Made by a program: the position numbers and the translations under genes
Part shown: positions 33,213 to 39,029 of the stretch, in pieces
How the letters are laid out: each line of letters opens with the position of its first letter
Numbering within the stretch: the first letter of the stretch is position 1
Notes under the pieces: model-generated
Seen by the model: the letters and a program-made list of their open reading frames with translations, nothing else
Databases searched by the model: none
Told to the model about the DNA's origin: nothing
NCBI GenBank assembly: GCA_019090385.1
Contig: JAHRWB010000180.1
Coordinates: 1 to 39,029 of the forward strand
Origin: Pseudomonadales bacterium
GTDB lineage: Bacteria; Pseudomonadota; Gammaproteobacteria; Pseudomonadales; Azotimanducaceae
Reading direction: 5' to 3'
DNA: 39,029 bases

Positions 33213-34235
33213 TCAATAGTTATCCCCAAGCCCATTGAACTGTTCCATAATGCGCTTGCCATCCTCATGGGCACTTATCAGAGTCGTGAACTGCCGCTGA
33301 GTTTCCTCGGCTAACAACACTGGCTGCGCAGACGTCGCCCATTGCACCAGTCCGGCCCAAAATGGGTCAATCAGATCTGCTCCAGGTATTTCCTCACCCG
33401 ACTCACCCACTATGGTAATTGAGCGAAGTTCGCCCAAATAAAGTTGCAATGACAGCACATGGATTTTTTCATCGGCCCTAATTCGTTCCACTACTTCAGA
33501 AGCTAGCTCTGCTTGCGCCCGCCTATCCTGAAAAAGCGTCGGCGTATTCAGAATATCCTGTGTATCAGAAAAACCATTTTCAGCCCGAAATTCAATCATG
33601 AGCAAGTTCATCAAAAAACTCATCATGCCTTCATAACCTGCACCGATTTGCGGCATCCAGCGTTTATCTGATTCGGGGCGAGATATATTTTCAGGTGGCT
33701 CCACATCAGGAAAATTGGTTTCTCCATAGGCCAGATCACGTGTCACAAACCACATGACATCATGCGCTCCAACATTTTCGCCAGGTACGCCACCTTCATC
33801 AATGCCATGTGCGACCAGCAGGCCTTTATTTAAGTGGCCGATCGCCATCTCAGAAATATCTTCCTTGATGATGTCCTGCAAATTGGGAAACTGCATATCG
33901 ATCAGAATACTGCCCCGACCTTCAATTTTTCCAATAGTCGTCAGTGTATTCCAGAAAGGCTGACCTATACCTTCACCGATCAATAAGCGCTGCTGAGCTA
34001 CGTTGGGAACCCGAGGACCACTGAGCAGTGAGGCGTCTGCTTCAAACAAATCTCCACCACGCGCTTGCAGGGCTTCTGTCCAGGCGTCAATAGCTTTTAC
34101 GCGCCCGTCTGCACGAGGTGAAAGATAGTTTCCGGCAGGATCTAAGCCCCCATGTAACATTCTGCCTTCAATTTCATGGGGGGCTGCAAAAGTCAGCTCA
34201 CTGAATAACTCATCTTTACTGTATACCAACTGCAT
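33213..34235 (-). CDS. Unrecognised 340-residue protein, possible ferritin-like metal site
   Basis: 340 residues from ATG 34235, chosen because AGGAG lies 7 nt upstream; the frame stays open to 34352 but with no upstream site. I do not recognise the family. What can be seen: no signal peptide or membrane segment; a His- and acid-rich region with His134, His143 and His158; Trp-rich HDVMWFVTRDL; then two likely helices, YEGMMSFLMNLLMIEFRAE (201-219, Glu215 and Glu219) and AELASEVVERIRADEKIHVLS (242-262) with Glu256-x-x-His259. Glu-x-x-His on a helix is the ferritin-like metal motif, but a full second copy is not visible. It lies 162 bp after the aminotransferase gene, so it could have its own promoter. 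Confidence 0.75.
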   Translation of the reverse strand: MQLVYSKDELFSELTFAAPHEIEGRMLHGGLDPAGNYLSPRADGRVKAIDAWTEALQARGGDLFEADASLLSGPRVPNVAQQRLLIGEGIGQPFWNTLTTIGKIEGRGSILIDMQFPNLQDIIKEDISEMAIGHLNKGLLVAHGIDEGGVPGENVGAHDVMWFVTRDLAYGETNFPDVEPPENISRPESDKRWMPQIGAGYEGMMSFLMNLLMIEFRAENGFSDTQDILNTPTLFQDRRAQAELASEVVERIRADEKIHVLSLQLYLGELRSITIVGESGEEIPGADLIDPFWAGLVQWATSAQPVLLAEETQRQFTTLISAHEDGKRIMEQFNGLGDNY

Positions 34236-34397
34236 TACTACGCTCCTGTGTCTATATCCCAAAGCCGAGATCACTGCCATTTGTTTATTGTAGTATCGAT
34301 CATTTTTATCAATGAGCCCGTGCCACACCGCAAGTTTATGATGGATACCCAAATAGTTTGATTAACACACCGGATCAAAGGTATTTGCATATCGTGA

Positions 34398-35729
34398 TCA
34401 ATTCAGCTCATTAATGGATTCACCAATAGCATTCACTACGCTGTCAATCTCAGCCTGAGCTACTATAAAAGGTAAACCAAGCTGGATGGTATCGCCTCCA
34501 TAGCGTACATAAAAGCCCTTTTTCCAACATTTCATGGCAATTTCATAGGGTCTTCGAGCAGGCTCACCAGGATAAGCTTCCAGTGTAATACCGCCCGCAA
34601 GGCCATAATTACGGATATCCGTGACATACCGGGATTGCTTCAGCGTATGTATAATCGCTTCGAATACCGGTGCCATCTCTTTAGAACGCTGCACCAGGTT
34701 TTCATTTTCTAATACATCCAACGCAGCGAGACCCGCAGCACATGCCATAGGATGGGCCGAATATGTGTAACCATGGGGGAATTCCACCATATATTCCGGG
34801 CCACCATTAGCCATAAACAAATCATGGATATTCTGACGAACAGCAACCGCACCTAAAGGTAAAGCCCCATTGGTTACCTGTTTGGCAAGAGTGAGTATAT
34901 CCGGTACAACACCAAATTCTTCGGCCCCAGTATTGGACCCCACCCGGCCAAAAGCCGTTATCACTTCATCAAATATCAACAAAATATCGTGCTGATCACA
35001 AATCTCACGTAAGCGCTTAAGATAACCAACAGGGGGCGGGAGCACACCGGCAGACCCGGCCATCGGCTCTACAATCACTGCAGCAATATTTGAGGCATCG
35101 TGCAAAGCGATCTTTTCCAGAAGATCATCGGCCAGATAGGCACCCTTTTTCGGCATACCGCGACTAAAAGCATTTTCTTTCAACAGAGTATGCGGCAAGT
35201 GGTCAACACTCAGAGTTTCACCAAACAGAGCCCGGTTACCACCGATCCCTCCCACGCTGATCCCGCCAAAATTAACACCGTGATAACCTTTTGCCCGACC
35301 AATCAGGCGAGTCTTGCTGGCCATACCTTTTTTACGCCAATAGGCACGGGCAATTTTAAGTGAGGTATCCACGGCCTCTGAGCCCGAATTAGTGAAAAAT
35401 ACCCGGTTCAGAGATGCCGGTAAAAATTGAGTAATGCGCTCGGCCAGCTGAAAGGATTTTTTATGCCCGAACTGAAATGCGGGGGAATAATCAAGCACAC
35501 TGGCCTGCTGAGAGATTGCCTGGGCAATTTCCGTCCGACAATGACCCGCACCGGTAGTCCATAAGCCTGAAAGGCCATCAAAGATTTGCCGGCCTCCATC
35601 ATCCGTAAAATATGCACCTTTTGCAGCCGTGATGATTCTTGGGTTTTTCTTAAATTCTCGATTCCCTGTGAATGCCATCCAATGCGCATCCATCTGGTTC
35701 TGACTCAGCTCATCATTGGGTTCAGTCAT
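34398..35729 (-). CDS. Class-III PLP-dependent aminotransferase (omega-amino acid:pyruvate type)
   Basis: 443 residues. Class-III landmarks: LSGLWTTGAGH near 53, the cofactor phosphate-binding NSGSEAVDTS near 114, AKGYHGVNFGG near 148, FDEVITAFGRVGS near 254, and the PLP lysine in LTLAKQVTNGALPLGAV near 283. The WTTGAGHCRTEI and YTYSAHPMACAAG stretches match beta-alanine/omega-amino-acid--pyruvate transaminases. The substrate is an amine or omega-amino acid, not certain. AGAGAGG is a good Shine-Dalgarno. The gene lies 33 bp after the FAH-family gene in a leftward operon. Confidence 0.92.
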   Translation of the reverse strand: MTEPNDELSQNQMDAHWMAFTGNREFKKNPRIITAAKGAYFTDDGGRQIFDGLSGLWTTGAGHCRTEIAQAISQQASVLDYSPAFQFGHKKSFQLAERITQFLPASLNRVFFTNSGSEAVDTSLKIARAYWRKKGMASKTRLIGRAKGYHGVNFGGISVGGIGGNRALFGETLSVDHLPHTLLKENAFSRGMPKKGAYLADDLLEKIALHDASNIAAVIVEPMAGSAGVLPPPVGYLKRLREICDQHDILLIFDEVITAFGRVGSNTGAEEFGVVPDILTLAKQVTNGALPLGAVAVRQNIHDLFMANGGPEYMVEFPHGYTYSAHPMACAAGLAALDVLENENLVQRSKEMAPVFEAIIHTLKQSRYVTDIRNYGLAGGITLEAYPGEPARRPYEIAMKCWKKGFYVRYGGDTIQLGLPFIVAQAEIDSVVNAIGESINELN

Positions 35730-35762
35730 TATTTGCCTCTCTGTCCATAACTACCCAGTGCT

Positions 35763-36608
35763 TTATCCCTCAATAATAGTGTTAACCAGGGTTCCAACAG
35801 GTTTCACTTCAATTTCTATTTTATCACCCGGCATCATAAAAACTGGCGGCTTTCGTGCAGCACCTACACCAGCAGGTGTACCGGTAACTATCACATCGCC
35901 GGCAACCAACTCAGTAAAAATGGAACAATAGGCTATTAACTGAGCAAAGCTGAAAATCAGAAAGGAGGCTTTGGAATTTTGCATGACTTCGCCATTTAGG
36001 CGGGTGGTAATTTCCATTTCATCCAAATCGCCAATTTCATCCGGTGTCATCATCCAGGGGCCAAATCCACCAGTGTGGCAAAAGTTCTTGCCCGGCGTAA
36101 ACTGAGAAGTGTGACGCTGATAATCCCGCACGCTACCATCGTTGTAACAGCTAAAACCCGCCACATGGGACATGGCTGTGTCAGGGGAAATACGCCTGCC
36201 CGGCGTACCAATTATCAGGGCAATTTCACCCTCAAAATCGAGTTTGTCAGACTCGAAAGGTTTAACCATGGGTTTATTGTGACCCACTTGAGAAGCCGCA
36301 AACCGGGTAAAAATAGTCGGTGAATCCGTGGCACTGCGACCAGTTTCTTCCATATGGGCTTTATAGTTCAAGCCAGCACACATAATCTTGTCCGGATGCA
36401 ATATCACCGGCAAATAGGCAATCTCGCTTAAGGCGTAATCAGGTGTACGTGCAGCCGCTTCGGGAGCTATAGCATTTAACTGCCCAGCGGCAATCAAAGC
36501 CTTCAGGCTGTTAAACTGCGGATAATGTTTACCCACATCAATAACCGACTGGCCAGACACTATACCAAAAGATACTTCACCTTGTTTCTCAAAGCTCAGC
36601 CAACGCAT
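35763..36608 (-). CDS. Fumarylacetoacetate hydrolase (FAH)-family protein
   Basis: 281 residues. The C-terminal FAH fold begins at HPDKIMCAGLNYKAHMEETGR near 71. The metal triad is in DFEGEIALIIG near 123-133 (Glu125, Glu127), with Asp in CYNDGSVRDYQ. VTGTPAGVGAARKPPVFMMPGD near 243 is the family's C-terminal signature. Related enzymes are acylpyruvases, oxaloacetate decarboxylases, 2-keto-3-deoxy-L-fuconate hydrolases and ureidoglycolate lyases (the last worth noting given the urease operon, although 30 kb away). AGAGGAG lies just upstream. It lies 48 bp after the pdxA-like gene. Confidence 0.92.
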   Translation of the reverse strand: MRWLSFEKQGEVSFGIVSGQSVIDVGKHYPQFNSLKALIAAGQLNAIAPEAAARTPDYALSEIAYLPVILHPDKIMCAGLNYKAHMEETGRSATDSPTIFTRFAASQVGHNKPMVKPFESDKLDFEGEIALIIGTPGRRISPDTAMSHVAGFSCYNDGSVRDYQRHTSQFTPGKNFCHTGGFGPWMMTPDEIGDLDEMEITTRLNGEVMQNSKASFLIFSFAQLIAYCSIFTELVAGDVIVTGTPAGVGAARKPPVFMMPGDKIEIEVKPVGTLVNTIIEG

Positions 36609-36656
36609 ATTGACTCCTCTAACGGCGCTTAACCGTACATTTAGTGAAAAAGCTTG

Positions 36657-37730
36657 TTATAACTGCCCATTAGCCAGGCGTACGGCCATGCGAATGGCTG
36701 CCAACATACTATCCGGTTTAGCACAGCCTGAGCCGGCTATATCAAAGGCAGTTCCATGATCCACTGAAGTGCGGATGAACGGTATACCCAGGGTGGCAGT
36801 CACGCTTTCGTGGAAATTATGTACTTTGATCGCGATATGACCTTGATCATGATATAATGCCAGCACCAAATCAAACTCACCCGCAATGGCTCTGTTAAAA
36901 ACAGAATCTGCGGGTATTGGGCCTGATACCTTGAACCCCTCTGTACGAAGGTGCTCTACAGCAGGCAGTATTTCTTCTATTTCCTCGCGACCGATCAAGC
37001 CCCCTTCGCCTCCGTGCGGATTCAATGCCGCAACTGCGATCCGAGGCTGTTCAAGTCCCCATTGCCTGAAAGTAGTCACCGCCAAGTGTATGCGCGATAC
37101 AATAACATCACGGGTGACATACTTTGCCGCCTCAATTAGCGACTTGTGGGTAGATAAATGCATCACACGCAAGCCCGGCGTCATGAGGACAGTGGAGGTA
37201 AGCGATGTACGACATAAACGGGCCAGGATTTCCTGATGGCCAATGTCTTCCGTAAACCCGGCCATATGAATGGCTTCTTTATTCAATGGCGCAGTAACCA
37301 TGGCAGCCACCTGTTGCAGCAATCCTGCACCCAACAGATTTAAGTCACTTTGTCGCTCAGGATGCTCGCCGTTTTTTTGATCAGAACTCGTCAAACACAA
37401 CCGGGCAGCCGTCTCAACCGCGTTGACAGCCATTGTTCCACAAGCAGCAGATACCTGGCCAAATTGAAAATCTTTGGGTTTATTTTCTGACAATTCCAGG
37501 ACCGACATTTGATCATCAGCCCATCGCATATCAGACAGGTTTGGATAGGAGCAAACTTTAAGATCAACCCCACCCGCCTCACATCCTGATCTCATCACCC
37601 AACCGGAACCAACCACAAAAGGCTTGCATATTTGATGCATACCCTGATCAAGAAAAGCCTTGGCTATGACTTCCGACCCAATACCTGCCGGGTCTCCCTG
37701 GGTTATGGCAATAAGGGGTTTATCTGGCAT
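36657..37730 (-). CDS. PdxA-family 4-hydroxythreonine-4-phosphate dehydrogenase-like protein
   Basis: 357 residues (E. coli PdxA is 329). The opening PLIAITQGDPAGIGSEV and the block TAPLNKEAIHMAGF are diagnostic. The divalent-metal histidines appear in GHQEILARL near 176, HLSTHKSLIEA near 212 and LYHDQGHIAIK near 280; GTAFDIAGSGCAKPDSM closes the active site. About 25 extra residues (SSDQKNGEHPERQSD and around) are inserted near 115-140. PdxA serves pyridoxal phosphate synthesis, but the PdxA2 branch oxidises D-threonate/D-erythronate 4-phosphates. With FAH and aminotransferase genes behind it, a catabolic role is as likely as vitamin B6 synthesis. Confidence 0.9.
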   Translation of the reverse strand: MPDKPLIAITQGDPAGIGSEVIAKAFLDQGMHQICKPFVVGSGWVMRSGCEAGGVDLKVCSYPNLSDMRWADDQMSVLELSENKPKDFQFGQVSAACGTMAVNAVETAARLCLTSSDQKNGEHPERQSDLNLLGAGLLQQVAAMVTAPLNKEAIHMAGFTEDIGHQEILARLCRTSLTSTVLMTPGLRVMHLSTHKSLIEAAKYVTRDVIVSRIHLAVTTFRQWGLEQPRIAVAALNPHGGEGGLIGREEIEEILPAVEHLRTEGFKVSGPIPADSVFNRAIAGEFDLVLALYHDQGHIAIKVHNFHESVTATLGIPFIRTSVDHGTAFDIAGSGCAKPDSMLAAIRMAVRLANGQL

Positions 37731-37739
37731 ATGGCGGTT

Positions 37740-38855
37740 TTAATCAGACAATAGTTCAGTAGCTTCAAGCTTTAAACCGAAACCCTCCAAGCCTACATAA
37801 TCCACTTCACGCGCGGCCAGTATACGTATTTTACTAGCCCCCAAATCACGTAAAATTTGGGCACCTACACCAATTTCCAGCCATTCGGAAGCTCGCTCGG
37901 ATTCACGGCTAACATCTTCTTTATCCAATGCTTCAAGCGGCACACCAAGAAAGCCCCCACGCAAATAAATCAGTACGCCACTTTTCTGATTGCCCATCTT
38001 GTCCAGACACACGTCCAGCAAACCCTGATCAAAGTTACCCTGGGCTCCAAACACATCTTCTACCAATTTTTCCCGATGAATACGTACCAAAACTGACGAA
38101 TTTGCATCAATTTTGCCGAACACGAGGGCCAGATGCTCTACATCTTCAAATTTCGTTTTGTAGGCAAAAGCACGTGCCTGACCTGCCCGGGTATTTACCC
38201 GAAATTCCCGTACCCGCTCAACCAATTGCTCACGACGCTGTCGATAAGCGATCAAATCAGCAATGGAAATAAGTTTCAGCTTATGTTCCTGAGCAAATTC
38301 AATCAGTTCTGGCAAGCGTTTTACCGTGCCATCATCATTAACAATTTCAGCCAGTAGGCCAACTGGCTCACACCCAGCGATTTTAACCAGGTCAACGCCT
38401 GCTTCTGTGTGACCTGAGCGCACGAGAACGCCACCCTGCCGAGCAATCAAGGGGAAAATATGGCCGGGTCGCACAAAATCTCCCGCTGCCACATTATTAT
38501 TAGCCAGAGCCTGAACAGTATTCGCGCGTTCTTCAGCAGAAATACCCGTAGTAAGGCCATCCTTGTAATCCACAGAAATGGTAAATGCAGTGCTCATAGG
38601 CGCGTCATTTCTGGCCACCATGGGCTCAAGTTGCAGACGTTTGGCATGCTCTTCCAACACAGGTGTACACAAAATTCCGCTGGTATGACGAATCATAAAG
38701 GCAACCTGATCAGGCTTGGCATGCCCAGCGGCCATGATTAAATCACCTTCGTTTTCGCGATCATCATCGTCGACCACGACTACCATCTCTCCATCAGCAA
38801 TGGCAGCCACAGCCTCCTCGATTGTGTTAAACACTGATCCCGTATCTTCCATCAT
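37740..38855 (-). CDS. ribBX: RibBX: DHBP synthase with a degenerate GTP cyclohydrolase II domain
   Basis: 371 residues from ATG 38855, with AAAGG 5 nt upstream; a TTG at 38870 is a weaker start. The N-terminal about 205 residues are RibB, making 3,4-dihydroxy-2-butanone 4-phosphate from ribulose 5-phosphate: DDDDRENEGDLIMAA at 29-43 and SGHTEAGVDLVKIAG near 145 are intact. The C-terminal part is GTP cyclohydrolase II-like but the zinc cysteines are lost: IHREKLVEDVFGAQGNFDQ stands where active enzymes have SECLTGDVFGSxRCDCG, and YLRGGFLGVPL replaces YLRQEGRGIGL. This matches the RibBX hybrids reported in proteobacteria. It is the first gene of a leftward operon, 9 bp before pdxA. Confidence 0.93.
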   Translation of the reverse strand: MMEDTGSVFNTIEEAVAAIADGEMVVVVDDDDRENEGDLIMAAGHAKPDQVAFMIRHTSGILCTPVLEEHAKRLQLEPMVARNDAPMSTAFTISVDYKDGLTTGISAEERANTVQALANNNVAAGDFVRPGHIFPLIARQGGVLVRSGHTEAGVDLVKIAGCEPVGLLAEIVNDDGTVKRLPELIEFAQEHKLKLISIADLIAYRQRREQLVERVREFRVNTRAGQARAFAYKTKFEDVEHLALVFGKIDANSSVLVRIHREKLVEDVFGAQGNFDQGLLDVCLDKMGNQKSGVLIYLRGGFLGVPLEALDKEDVSRESERASEWLEIGVGAQILRDLGASKIRILAAREVDYVGLEGFGLKLEATELLSD

Positions 38856-38956
38856 CCCCACCTTTATCAATTACTGTTTTACTGTCCTTACGCCAAATGT
38901 CGCAAAATATTCCAAGCGTTTGTAAAACTTTTAAGTTAGCGGGCTAGGTTAACATG

Positions 38957-38983
38957 TTGTAGAAGAAGAATCTCAGGTACAAT
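38957..38983 (+). promoter_or_regulatory. Candidate promoter for the tRNA gene
   Basis: A -10-like TACAAT lies at 38978-38983, 15 nt before the tRNA. TTGTAG at 38957-38962 is a poor -35 match at 15-bp spacing. The assignment rests on position and the -10 alone. Confidence 0.35.
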
Positions 38984-38998
38984 ACGCAGACTTCTTAT

Positions 38999-39029
38999 GC
39001 ACCCGTAGTTCAACTGGATAGAATATCTG
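38999..39029 (+). tRNA. 5' end of a tRNA gene, probably tRNA-Arg (cut by window edge)
   Basis: The last 31 bases begin GCACCCGTAGTTCAACTGG and continue through a D-arm (TAGTTCAACTGGATAGAAT) into the anticodon stem. U8, the D-loop GG and the acceptor GCACCCG fit bacterial tRNA-Arg genes, particularly the TCT type. The anticodon is beyond the window, so the identity is not proved. Confidence 0.75.

Noticed and set aside
38856-38998. FMN riboswitch upstream of ribBX
   Set aside because: Only 143 bp are available and none of the conserved RFN blocks is visible on either strand.
1-39029. CRISPR array, insertion sequence, prophage or rRNA
   Set aside because: No spaced repeat array beyond the three short tandem duplications, no transposase or phage gene, and no rRNA sequence.

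Overview
The window looks like chromosome from a free-living, probably marine, gammaproteobacterium of moderate GC. The reasons are the proteobacterial urease gene order ureDABCEFG, a TonB-dependent receptor under a cobalamin riboswitch, EamA/RarD, HNH and Nudix genes of gammaproteobacterial style, and many coenzyme A and amino-acid catabolic genes. Species cannot be fixed from the sequence alone. I see no phage, transposon, integron or CRISPR signature.

Layout. (1) 1-409: 5' end of a leftward gene for an exported protein, then a 3-copy 36-bp tandem repeat. (2) 410-5470: complete urease operon ureD-A-B-C-E-F-G. (3) 5528-7726: extended -10 promoter, cobalamin riboswitch and a BtuB-like TonB-dependent receptor. 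(4) 7860-12505: a single-domain universal stress protein, a leftward coupled trio GST / alpha-beta hydrolase / SDR, a tandem UspE-like protein and a small DUF4124-like exported protein. (5) 12563-17690, leftward: two GT4 glycosyltransferases, an enoyl-CoA hydratase-family protein and an AtuA-like (DUF1446) protein. (6) 17849-23805, rightward: M17 aminopeptidase, HisI, CysS, FAD monooxygenase and M20 peptidase. (7) 23827-33088: mixed genes, namely HNH nuclease, double hot-dog MaoC dehydratase, SPOR-domain protein, RarD, peroxiredoxin, CoA-type Nudix hydrolase, ThDP enzyme, arylamine N-acetyltransferase, a membrane-anchored unknown and a DUF169 protein. (8) 33213-38855, leftward: RibBX, PdxA-family dehydrogenase, FAH-family hydrolase, class-III aminotransferase and an unrecognised 340-residue protein. 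(9) 38999 to the end: first 31 bases of a tRNA, probably Arg.

How the genes may work together. The urease block is self-contained (three structural subunits, four nickel-insertion accessory proteins) and is followed by a B12-controlled outer-membrane receptor. Much of the rest is acyl-CoA, thiol and amino-acid chemistry: ECH + AtuA-like, MaoC, SDR/hydrolase/GST, ThDP enzyme, aminotransferase/FAH/PdxA. The best candidate for an undescribed pathway is the leftward ribBX-pdxA-FAH-aminotransferase-unknown set. Its last member matches no family I know, and its C-terminal half has spaced acidic and histidine residues that could bind metal. The second is the pepB-hisI-cysS-monooxygenase-M20 set, whose CysS looks to me more like the alphaproteobacterial type than the E. 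coli type.

Several starts were set by Shine-Dalgarno position and family N-terminus instead of the longest possible frame: ureB, ureF, both glycosyltransferases, the hydrolase, UspE-like, ECH, HisI, CysS, MaoC, SPOR, RibBX and the 340-residue protein.
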